Under the pieces are notes generated by a model, which saw only the letters and a list, made by a program, of their open reading frames with translations, searched no databases and was not told the DNA's origin. Source: Rhodohalobacter barkolensis (GTDB taxonomy: Bacteria > Bacteroidota > Rhodothermia > Balneolales > Balneolaceae). From it: 64,000 nucleotides of DNA. Position numbers and translations under genes: made by a program. Below are positions 52,953 through 60,824 of the stretch, one piece after another. The first letter of the stretch is position 1. Each line of letters opens with the position of its first letter. The stretch spans positions 62,001-126,000 of the forward strand of contig NZ_PISP01000001.1 in the NCBI RefSeq assembly GCF_002834295.1. The letters are read 5' to 3'.

Positions 52953-54404
52953 ATGAAGAATTCAATTTTTAAACTTTTTAATGTGATTCTGGTCATAGGC
53001 GTTCTGGCTGTTGGCTGTGATTTAACCGAATCAACTGTTGATGAACCGTCAGACGTTCAGGTACAGATGAAGGTCAACGCCGGTCCGGTTGCCAAAGCGA
53101 TGCTTACTAGCAACAACGAACATACTAATACACTGGAAATCCAGGAAGTGAAGATGTTTATCGAAAAGATGGAGCTCGAAAGTATTACTGATGATTCATC
53201 GGACTTTGAGATCGAAAATTTCATCGCTGATCTTCCTTTAGACGGTTCACCATTGGTTATTACCGAGAAACAGATTCCTGCAGGACTCTATGATGAGTTT
53301 GAACTCGAAATGGAAAAGCCTGATGACGATGATGTACAAGTAAAAGATCCCGATTTCCGTGATGAAACAGGTAGTTACTCCTTGGTTGTAAAAGGCCTCT
53401 TTAACGGAGAAGAGTTTACTTTCAGAAGCGCCGAGGATTTTGAAATTGAAATGGATCTGAATCCTCCTCTTGAAGTAACAGAAACGGAGAGTTCAACATT
53501 GGTAATATCAATTGATGTAGACAGCTGGTTTACCGGTTCTAATGGTGAAAAACTGGATCCTAAAGATTTCAAAAATACTGAGATGATTAATGATAATATA
53601 GAAAACTCGTTCGATGGGTTTGAAGATGATTATGACGATGATTCCGAAGAGTACGAATTTGAAGGCTATGTTGAGTCGGTAGATCTCACTGAGCAGACTT
53701 TCACCCTAACCAACGGAATGACGCTGCATGTGAACAGCGAGACCAGGTTTGATGATGACCTGAAATCTCTCGATGAACTTGAGTATGCTATTAGCGAGGG
53801 ATACACCGTGGAAGCTGACGGAGAGTACTACGTCGACAGTTCCGGAAGAAATGTGGTTGTTGAAGTGGACCTAGAAATCGAAGATGAAGACGACTTCGAG
53901 GATTACGATTTTGAAGGCTACGTTGAGTCAGTGGATCTCACTGAGCAGACTTTTACCCTAACCAACGGAATGACGCTGCATGTGAATAGCGAGACCAGGT
54001 TTGATGATGACCTGAAATCTCTCGATGAACTTGAGCATGCTATCAGCGAGGGATACACCGTGGAAGCTGACGGAGAGTACTACGTCGACAGTTCCGGAAG
54101 AGATGTGGTTGTTGAAGTGGACCTGGAAATCGAAGATGAAGACGACTTCGAGGATTACGATTTTGAAGGCTACGTTGAGTCAGTGGATCTCACTGAGCAG
54201 ACTTTCACCCTAACCAACGGAATGACGCTGCATGTGAACAGCGAGACCAGGTTTGAAGATGACCTGAAATCTCTCGATGAACTTGAGCATGCTATCAGCG
54301 AGGGATACACCGTGGAAGCTGACGGAGAGTACTACGTCGACAGTTCCGGAAGAGATGTGGTTATTGAAGTGGATCTAGAGATTGAAAACGGTGACGATGA
54401 CTAA
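52953..54404 (+). CDS. Lipoprotein (DUF4382-like) with three near-identical DUF5666-like repeats
   Basis: 483 residues. Lipoprotein signal with Cys22 (GVLAVGC). Residues 23-235 are the DUF4382-like part shared with the upstream paralogue. Residues 237-320, 321-404 and 405-483 are three repeats of exactly 84 residues (252 bp) with FEGYVESVDLTEQTFTLTNG, LHVNSETRFDDDLKSLDELE and YTVEADGEYYVDSSGR, separated by EDEDDFEDYD linkers. The DNA of the repeats is nearly identical, a sign of recent amplification or gene conversion. The repeats are small beta-barrels of the DUF5666 type. Probably surface or periplasmic; function unknown. Confidence 0.8.
   Translation: MKNSIFKLFNVILVIGVLAVGCDLTESTVDEPSDVQVQMKVNAGPVAKAMLTSNNEHTNTLEIQEVKMFIEKMELESITDDSSDFEIENFIADLPLDGSPLVITEKQIPAGLYDEFELEMEKPDDDDVQVKDPDFRDETGSYSLVVKGLFNGEEFTFRSAEDFEIEMDLNPPLEVTETESSTLVISIDVDSWFTGSNGEKLDPKDFKNTEMINDNIENSFDGFEDDYDDDSEEYEFEGYVESVDLTEQTFTLTNGMTLHVNSETRFDDDLKSLDELEYAISEGYTVEADGEYYVDSSGRNVVVEVDLEIEDEDDFEDYDFEGYVESVDLTEQTFTLTNGMTLHVNSETRFDDDLKSLDELEHAISEGYTVEADGEYYVDSSGRDVVVEVDLEIEDEDDFEDYDFEGYVESVDLTEQTFTLTNGMTLHVNSETRFEDDLKSLDELEHAISEGYTVEADGEYYVDSSGRDVVIEVDLEIENGDDD
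53661..54404 (+). repeat. Three tandem 252-bp coding repeats
   Basis: Units start at 53661, 53913 and 54165 (spacing 252 and 252). Differences are a few silent and conservative changes (GAGTAT/GAGCAT, GATGAT/GAAGAT, AATGTG/GATGTG). This makes the copy number likely to vary between strains and assemblies. Confidence 0.93.
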
Positions 54405-54437
54405 GTTTTCTTAAAAAATTCCCTATATACCCCATGG

Positions 54438-54470
54438 GCCCTGTTGCTGACGCACAGGGCTTTTATTTTA
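54438..54470 (+). terminator. Rho-independent terminator after the repeat lipoprotein gene
   Basis: GCCCTGT pairs with ACAGGGC around a nine-base loop followed by TTTTATTTTA. It is the paralogue of the hairpin at 52612. The rest of the gap to 54619 contains no gene. Confidence 0.82.
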
Positions 54471-54619
54471 TCGTTCCACTATTAGTCTGCTACTCTCAAT
54501 TACAAGGATGGAATAATTTTACAATACAAGTTATTTATCTGTAGCTCATTCAAAGACTATTTCACCCCCCGTGGTTTCGTCCCAGAGTCATGTGACACGA
54601 GGTACGGTGTAGTACTTTT

Positions 54620-57259
54620 TTAGAACGAGTACTTCACCGAAAAAGAAGGGTGGAAGCCGAGGTCTAAAACATCAACAGGTACAGGGGTTAGTCTTGGGAT
54701 TGACCTCGTCTCGTCAAAAGAGAACGCATAGTTTCTGTACCATACATTTTCCTGATCCAATACATTGAAAATCGAAAACGTAGCTTCAAGGCTGTTCTGG
54801 TTTCTGAACTGATGGGAGAAGCTCAACGTTGCATCAAGTCGCCGGTAGGCATCCAGGCGTTCCACAGGATCGGTCTGGAAAATATTTAACCTGTTTGGCG
54901 CTCCGCTCATCATCAGCCAGGAGAGATAGAAATCAATTCCCTTTCCAATATTTGTTTCCAGGATAGCATTGTAACTGTGCCGGCGATCCCAATCCGCATA
55001 AAATTCCTCGCCGTTCAGTAAAAAAGGGTTGCTAAAGGTCATTTCAGACAGCGTGTAGGTTTGGGATATGACAAAGCGCCCAAAGTAGTTGCGAAGGAGT
55101 ATTTCGATACCTGAAGCAGTGCCGCTATTTTGATAAAACCATGGAGTGCCGGAAAAAGTATTAGCCAGAGACTGAGTATTTAATTCGTGGCTTCTGAGAT
55201 TTTTATACTCTTTCTGATAGGCTTCTATTTGAAGTAAAAAATGGTTTGAAGGTAAAATCTGAAGTCCTATGGTGAACTGTTCTGCTTCTGCTGGTTTTTG
55301 ATTTTCCGGAGTCAGAATCCAGACGTCTGAAGTGGCGCTGTTCTCGATTGTGATTCGATGCAGAAATTGTTGATTTATTGAATACCCACCCTTAATCCTT
55401 AGCCCGTTCAATGGTTTTATCACAACTTCTCCACGGGGAGAGAAGTAGAATTCACTGTTGAGGGTGTAGTAGGTTGAGCGAAGTCCTGCATGGATTTCCA
55501 GAAAACCGAGGGGTTCCCACTTGTTTTGAAGATAAGCCTGCACCATGTGTGAACCTACATTTTGAAAATAGGACGGGCGATCAAAAGAAAATTCGCTGTA
55601 CTCACTCAGGTAATATTTCCACCCGGCTCCACCGGTCGCTGAGAAATTGGTTGTGTTGAATTCCAGCTCCTGATTGAATTTGAATTCATTCATTGCGCTT
55701 CTGTTTCGAAAGGGGTAGGTGAAGACAGAAACATTTTCAGATTCATCCGTTGAGTTTAAACGGGCGTAGACGAAATCCTCTTTTTCAAAATCGGTACGGT
55801 AGGAGCTGAATCCGGCCTGCGTAGAGCTGTAATATCTGTTTCTGAGCTCCTTCTCAAACTGAACGCTGAATGAAAGATTTCCCCATTCATTTGTGGTTTC
55901 AACCGGTTGAAAAGTAAATTCGCTACCCGATTCGGCCGTTCTGGTCCTGCGATCCGCCAGTTGATTGGTATAGTCGCCCCCAAAATAGCCACTGAAAATC
56001 CAGCGTGAAGCATCTTTGTTTTCAACATAAATTTTAGTGTGAAGATCAGCAAAAAATGCATCAGACTGACCGGGAACCAGGACCAGATCCGTAAAATCCT
56101 GAAAATTGCCGGTAACCCTTCGAGGTCGATTAATATCGAGACCCCATTGGATCATTTTAGAATTATTGAACCAGTTGAGTTGATCGATCAGAGAAACGCG
56201 ACCGGAAAGAAGCCAGCTGCTTCTTTTGCCCAAAGGGCCTTCAAAAGTTCCATTTAAACTTGTATTACTCAACCCTACATTCCCATTGAATTCATTCATG
56301 GAGCCTGTACGTGTAATCAGATTGAGTGCACCACCGGTAGGGGAGTCCATCTGTGCAGGAGCTACACCGTAGTAGTAACCGGAATTCTGAATTGCATCCG
56401 GATTGAAACTATCCAAGAGACCAAAGAGATGACTTTGATTAAAAATACTGAGCCCATCGAGTTGCACCATAAATCCATCGGGAGTGCTTCCGCGTACATT
56501 GATTCCATTGTTGAAAGCTGTACCGGCAGATACGGATGGATGAGACTGCAGCGCCCGAATTGAGTTAGCCTCTCCCATGGGACTGAATCGGGCAGCATCC
56601 ATCAGTCTGCTTGTTAGGGAATCGGAAGGATTGTAGCTCATCGAACCTGAAATGATAATCTCGTTACCCCGAACCGGTTCCGGTTCCAGGCGTATTGATA
56701 AATCACGTATTTGATTGGAAGCAGAAATATCCAGCTCAACTGTTTTCTGTTGATAACCGATATAGGAAAATGTCAACTGAACCGATTCAGTAGCCAGTTG
56801 TCGAGTTATGGAAAACCTCCCGGATGCGTTTGTAGCGGCACCTTTTCGATCGCCGGATTCATCCCAAGTGAGCGTGGCAAAGGGTAATCGTTCTCCTGTA
56901 TTATGATCGAGAACTTGTCCTGAAATCAACACATTCAAGGTGCGGTTTCTGTCAAAATTATCCCGTTGGGTAATTAAAACCTGTTTTCTGTCATGGTCCG
57001 TCAGCAAGGAGATTTCAGTCCGGGCCAGTGCACTATTCAGGTCTTCAAATATTGATTCTACATCAGACTCGAGCGTAACCGTCACATCAGCAATGAGAGA
57101 TTCCCGGTATAGAAAAAAGTATCCGGTTTCATTCTGCACGGTCTGGATAACCTTTTTTAGGGGAGTGTTTGAAAAAGAAAAATCGGAAGCTTTTGCAAAC
57201 TCCGATTGTATCATGAGTAGGAATACAGCTATAAAGAAGCATCTACCAACTGAGTTCAT
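54620..57259 (-). CDS. TonB-dependent receptor with STN signalling domain
   Basis: 879 residues. Signal peptide (cut near residue 24, FAKA), then a secretin/TonB short N-terminal (STN) domain (about 26-96, NTPLKKVIQTVQNETGYFFLY), a carboxypeptidase-regulatory-like beta-sandwich (about 108-195, ISGQVLDHNTGERLPFATLTW), the plug (about 205-330, GINVRGSTPDGFMVQLDGLSIFNQ) and a beta-barrel ending in Phe. An STN domain signals through a FecR-type anti-sigma factor, which is encoded just upstream (24 bases). Substrate unknown; no SusD gene is adjacent. Confidence 0.88.
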   Translation of the reverse strand: MNSVGRCFFIAVFLLMIQSEFAKASDFSFSNTPLKKVIQTVQNETGYFFLYRESLIADVTVTLESDVESIFEDLNSALARTEISLLTDHDRKQVLITQRDNFDRNRTLNVLISGQVLDHNTGERLPFATLTWDESGDRKGAATNASGRFSITRQLATESVQLTFSYIGYQQKTVELDISASNQIRDLSIRLEPEPVRGNEIIISGSMSYNPSDSLTSRLMDAARFSPMGEANSIRALQSHPSVSAGTAFNNGINVRGSTPDGFMVQLDGLSIFNQSHLFGLLDSFNPDAIQNSGYYYGVAPAQMDSPTGGALNLITRTGSMNEFNGNVGLSNTSLNGTFEGPLGKRSSWLLSGRVSLIDQLNWFNNSKMIQWGLDINRPRRVTGNFQDFTDLVLVPGQSDAFFADLHTKIYVENKDASRWIFSGYFGGDYTNQLADRRTRTAESGSEFTFQPVETTNEWGNLSFSVQFEKELRNRYYSSTQAGFSSYRTDFEKEDFVYARLNSTDESENVSVFTYPFRNRSAMNEFKFNQELEFNTTNFSATGGAGWKYYLSEYSEFSFDRPSYFQNVGSHMVQAYLQNKWEPLGFLEIHAGLRSTYYTLNSEFYFSPRGEVVIKPLNGLRIKGGYSINQQFLHRITIENSATSDVWILTPENQKPAEAEQFTIGLQILPSNHFLLQIEAYQKEYKNLRSHELNTQSLANTFSGTPWFYQNSGTASGIEILLRNYFGRFVISQTYTLSEMTFSNPFLLNGEEFYADWDRRHSYNAILETNIGKGIDFYLSWLMMSGAPNRLNIFQTDPVERLDAYRRLDATLSFSHQFRNQNSLEATFSIFNVLDQENVWYRNYAFSFDETRSIPRLTPVPVDVLDLGFHPSFSVKYSF

Positions 57260-57283
57260 ATTTTCCCAAACCCCTATTAAAAA

Positions 57284-58273
57284 TTACTGTAGTTGAAACT
57301 GATACCGATCTTCATCAATCTGAACGAATTCACCACCAAGCACAACTTCTAAATCCTGCAAACTCTGCTCGCGATCTTCGAGTGTGATAGAACCACCCAG
57401 AACTTCAGATCGAGTAGATTCTTCCATCTCAATTTCAATTCCAAAGTGAAATTCAAGTTCATCTGTTATTGATCCGGCACTTCGATCACTGAACATAAGC
57501 CTGCTCTGAGTCCACGAAGTGACTAAGGATTCTTCGAAACTGAAAGTTTCATAGAGTTGCAGATCGCGGATGGTTGCTCCTTCTCCGCTGGTTAATGTTA
57601 CGGATTGATCCTGATCCGGTGTCTCAAATGAAACGCGGCCCTCTATAAGATAAACGTTTGTTTCGCTGTTTCTTTCACTCAAGTTGAATGTAGTACCCAA
57701 AACCCGAATCCGGCCCTCAGTCGTTTCAACAAGAAACTCACGCTCCGGATTATGAGTCACCTCAAATAAACCTTCTCCGGAAAGTGAATAGCTCATATGC
57801 TCTTCAGATTCTGAGTTCAGATACAGTTGGGAATTTGGTCGCAGTGTTACAATTGAACCATCCTTCAATTCTACAGGTGTGATAGTTGTACCTGCATCGG
57901 CGATAAGGGTGGACTCAACCTGAGTGTTTTGACGTAATAAAAAGATCGAAGTAAACATGATCAAAACAGCTGCAGCCGCCGCCCAGATCCACTTGCTTCG
58001 GGAGAGTGAATATATGTTGGCACTTCCTGAGGAAGTTTGATCCTTCTCCGTCTGATTGATTTGGTCAAAAATGGATGCTTTTACATCATCTTTTCCTTTT
58101 ACAGCAATCTCTTCTGACTTTCCGTATTGATAGATTTTTGCTTCGTGCAGAAATTTAAAGAGCGGATCATCGATTTGAGCACTATCGAGTTCTCCGTTCA
58201 AAACTTTGCCGTAAGCCTTGCTTAGCAGAAGGTCCTGATCATTTTCCGATATGTTTGAATGGTTTGTCATCAA
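57284..58273 (-). CDS. FecR-family anti-sigma factor / transmembrane signal transducer
   Basis: 329 residues. A cytoplasmic N-terminal part (DUF4880-like helices, residues 1-90) precedes one membrane helix (about 95-113, WIWAAAAAVLIMFTSIFLL). The periplasmic FecR domain follows: TTITPVELKDGSIVTLRPNSQL, SLSGEGLFEVTHNPEREFLV and TTEGRIRVLGTTFNL. A final STN-binding-like region (DELEFHFGIEIEM, LGGEFVQID) ends the protein. It would keep the ECF sigma factor bound until the receptor signals. Confidence 0.9.
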   Translation of the reverse strand: MMTNHSNISENDQDLLLSKAYGKVLNGELDSAQIDDPLFKFLHEAKIYQYGKSEEIAVKGKDDVKASIFDQINQTEKDQTSSGSANIYSLSRSKWIWAAAAAVLIMFTSIFLLRQNTQVESTLIADAGTTITPVELKDGSIVTLRPNSQLYLNSESEEHMSYSLSGEGLFEVTHNPEREFLVETTEGRIRVLGTTFNLSERNSETNVYLIEGRVSFETPDQDQSVTLTSGEGATIRDLQLYETFSFEESLVTSWTQSRLMFSDRSAGSITDELEFHFGIEIEMEESTRSEVLGGSITLEDREQSLQDLEVVLGGEFVQIDEDRYQFQLQ

Positions 58274-58278
58274 TTTTA

Positions 58279-59907
58279 TTAATCTTCTTCAGAGTCAGAA
58301 TCTTCTTCAAATTTTATGCTGTAAACAATCCAGATTGCTTCGGCTGAATTGTAGTAGTAATCGCCATCCGCTTCCACAGAAATACCGGCATCCAGTGCAG
58401 CTGCTACTTCCTCGAGGGAATTGAAGTCGTCCTGTTCTATAATAGTCTCTTCCGTGATAAGAATTTGTTGACCATTGATCAAGGTGATGACTTGATTATC
58501 GATATCCACGGATTGAACCAGTTCTTCGAATTCATCCATTTCGAGTTCAAAATCCACTTCAGTTAAAATAAAGCGTTCGGTTTCCGGATCGACGTAAAAA
58601 TCACCTTCTGCATATACCGGCAGATTTAGATTTAATGCTTCAATTACATCCTCCAGTGAGTTGAAATCGTCATCAAACTCAAGATCAGTTTTTGCATTGA
58701 GGTAGAAAATTTCTCCGGTACTCAACGTCAGAGAGCTATCGGCCAAGTTGAGGTTTTCTACAAACTCTTCGAATTCATTTCCTTCATTTTCGAATTCAAC
58801 TTCACCGGCAATCCAAAGATTTACGTTTTCATCCGGTTTATAATACTCACCTTCTGCTTCAATACGGACTCCGCTCTCCATTGCAGAGACCACCTCATCA
58901 AGCGATTGAAAATCACTGTCATCATCAATTTCAGTTTCACTGTTGATCTGAATTTTCTGACCATTCGAAATTGTAAATATATTTTGCTGCAGATCTACCT
59001 CCACAATGCGTCCCTCGAACTCATCGTCATCAAACACTTCACCGCTTTCCAATCGAATTCTGTAGGTTTCAAAAACGTCCCTGAACTTGAGCAGTGCTGT
59101 ACCGTCTCCGTTAAATTCAAGTGTACCGTTCACAATTTTCGCCTCTGTGTCGCTTCCGGTTTGATTGGACCGAATGGTCGATTCGTAGCTCAGCGCTCCT
59201 GTAACTCCTTTTCGAAAACTTCGGATCTGCTCTACAGTCTCTTTGTTAATCTTAACATCCAAAAAATTCAGGTCAACCAGGTACTCGCGCTGAATCTGCC
59301 CGGTTGCATCATTCCGGATAAACAGGCCTTCACCGGTGTGTGATCCATCTAACGAGAGAAGCGGAGATTGATCGGATAGTCCGTCCAGAATAAGCCGGTC
59401 TGTGCGGTTAAAGGTAGAAGATTTGGATACAGTTTCAATCTCTCCGGTTCGCTGACCTTCAAATTCAAGCGACTCAATCAAATGACTGTTTTGATTTGGG
59501 GATTCAATAAAATTTCCATCGCTGTCGCGAAAAATATATTTCAGGTCATATTGAGTCGGGATACCGGTCATTGCATCAGTTCGGCCGAATTGTACCTGAT
59601 GAGCTCCCTGTGCTGAGATGTACTCGTAAGAATAGTCGTTAAGATTGCGGAAGCTACCGGTAGCCAACACAGAATTACCTGTAGCCAATCCGTTACTTGT
59701 AGGGATGGCAAATGCTTCGGTAAAACTGGACAGGAGACCACTGTCATTTTCAGAAACAGATTCGCCAATAATTTGTCCGGTTACGCGCAGCTCTTCGTCA
59801 GTTAAAATGGATCGGTTACTTTCAAAACTGTCGATGGTACACGAAGAGAGCGTGAAAACAAATAGGGCAAATAGAGTAAGAAGAATATGGGTTGAAAAAT
59901 GTTTCAT
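58279..59907 (-). CDS. Lipoprotein with three diverged DUF5666-like repeats
   Basis: 542 residues. Lipoprotein signal with LSSC (Cys23). Residues 40-290 are a beta-rich region with no family I recognise. Residues about 297-375, 378-454 and 459-534 are three DUF5666-like repeats (VEVDLQQNIFTISNGQKIQI, LNLADSSLTLSTGEIFYL, VQSVDIDNQVITLINGQQIL), each ending with EAEGEYY, YAEGDFYV or EADGDYYY. They match the repeats of the plus-strand lipoprotein in layout but are far more diverged. It lies between the sigma gene and fecR, five bases from the latter, an unusual insertion in a fecI-fecR-fecA order. Confidence 0.75.
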   Translation of the reverse strand: MKHFSTHILLTLFALFVFTLSSCTIDSFESNRSILTDEELRVTGQIIGESVSENDSGLLSSFTEAFAIPTSNGLATGNSVLATGSFRNLNDYSYEYISAQGAHQVQFGRTDAMTGIPTQYDLKYIFRDSDGNFIESPNQNSHLIESLEFEGQRTGEIETVSKSSTFNRTDRLILDGLSDQSPLLSLDGSHTGEGLFIRNDATGQIQREYLVDLNFLDVKINKETVEQIRSFRKGVTGALSYESTIRSNQTGSDTEAKIVNGTLEFNGDGTALLKFRDVFETYRIRLESGEVFDDDEFEGRIVEVDLQQNIFTISNGQKIQINSETEIDDDSDFQSLDEVVSAMESGVRIEAEGEYYKPDENVNLWIAGEVEFENEGNEFEEFVENLNLADSSLTLSTGEIFYLNAKTDLEFDDDFNSLEDVIEALNLNLPVYAEGDFYVDPETERFILTEVDFELEMDEFEELVQSVDIDNQVITLINGQQILITEETIIEQDDFNSLEEVAAALDAGISVEADGDYYYNSAEAIWIVYSIKFEEDSDSEED

Positions 59908-59934
59908 TTTGATAGTGTATTACGTTGTTCAACT

Positions 59935-59968
59935 ATAATACAGATGAACCGGGGTGTTTCCCCTAATC
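59935..59968 (-). promoter_or_regulatory. Shared bipartite element, copy 3 (candidate ECF sigma promoter)
   Basis: On the minus strand GATTAGGGGAAACACCCC (59968-59951) and TTCATCTGTATTAT (59948-59935), start to start 20 nt, as at copies 1 and 2. It lies 41 bases from the ATG of the DUF5666-like lipoprotein gene and overlaps the end of the sigma gene by two bases, so lipoprotein-fecR-receptor can be expressed apart from the sigma gene. Confidence 0.65.
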
Positions 59969-60533
59969 ATTTTTTCAAAAGATTGAATGTTTTTAGAAGG
60001 TCTTTACCATAAATTTCCGTGATGCCATGGCGCAGATCTTTAAATGCGAGTGCCATATGGTTTTCTATCGTTTTAGGACTGACATCCATGGCATCGGCTG
60101 CTTCCTTATAAGTGAACTCTTTCATAAAACAGAGTTCAAAAACCATTCCTCTCTTTTCCGGCATTGATGAGATAATCTTTCGAACAATTCGTAAAAGTTC
60201 TTTGTGATCGAGCGACTCTTCCGTGCTTTTTGCTGTTGAATGTTCTTCAGGTACCTCTTGCTCTTTAAATTTAGACTGATACTCGATGTGATTCAACATT
60301 CGGCTGTATGCGATTGTAAAGAGATAGGATCGCAAAGATTTGGTTTCATCGATACTGCCGCGCTTTTCCCAAATCATAATAAAAGCCCGTTGAACCAGAT
60401 CCCGTGCCTCATCATGGTTCATGTTTCGGCTGACCAGAAATCGGTACAAGCTATCGTAATGACGATTAAAAAAGGTTTCAAACGCAGCCCGATCTCCATT
60501 ACGGATAGCTATGGATAACTCAATATCATCCAT
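59967..60533 (-). CDS. ECF RNA polymerase sigma factor (FecI-like)
   Basis: 188 residues from the ATG at 60533 (MDDIELSIAIRNGDRAAFE); the open frame reaches 60596 but the extra 21 residues are hydrophobic and untypical. Region sigma2 (about 10-78) contains YDSLYRFLVSRNMNHDEARDLVQRAFIMIWEKR; split as FLVSRNMNHDEARDLVQRAF. Region sigma4 (about 120-172) contains MVFELCFMKEFTYKEAADAM and VSPKTIENHMALAFKDLR. It would direct RNA polymerase to the shared promoter elements and be held by the FecR protein encoded two genes downstream. Confidence 0.9.
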   Translation of the reverse strand: MDDIELSIAIRNGDRAAFETFFNRHYDSLYRFLVSRNMNHDEARDLVQRAFIMIWEKRGSIDETKSLRSYLFTIAYSRMLNHIEYQSKFKEQEVPEEHSTAKSTEESLDHKELLRIVRKIISSMPEKRGMVFELCFMKEFTYKEAADAMDVSPKTIENHMALAFKDLRHGITEIYGKDLLKTFNLLKK

Positions 60534-60824
60534 ATCACTCTCTTTAGAAAGAGCGAGGATTAAGAGTATGAGGTCTATGCCGGGTAGTATTGCCATTTAA
60601 CGATTATTTTGATTAACCGAAGATGTAGAGTAATCATTCTAAGGTTGACAGAAAAGAGTGGAATTTTACTCAAATGATTGATCAAAAGTAAGCTGATCTT
60701 TTTCGTTTTCATTAGTTAGAAGTGTATTTTCAACACTCACGAAATTTTTTAGGAGGAGAAAAAAGTCGGCAAGTCGAATCTTGATGGTTATTCAATCCTC
60801 CGGTCAATAAAAACAGATATTACA

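Noticed and set aside
54620-57259. SusC-type polysaccharide receptor
   Set aside because: No SusD partner and the protein is shorter than typical SusC; the STN domain with FecR and sigma genes supports a signalling TonB receptor of unknown substrate.
59967-60596. Longer start for the ECF sigma factor at 60596
   Set aside because: The additional residues are hydrophobic and unlike sigma region 1/2; the ATG at 60533 gives the usual MDDIELSIAIRNGD start.
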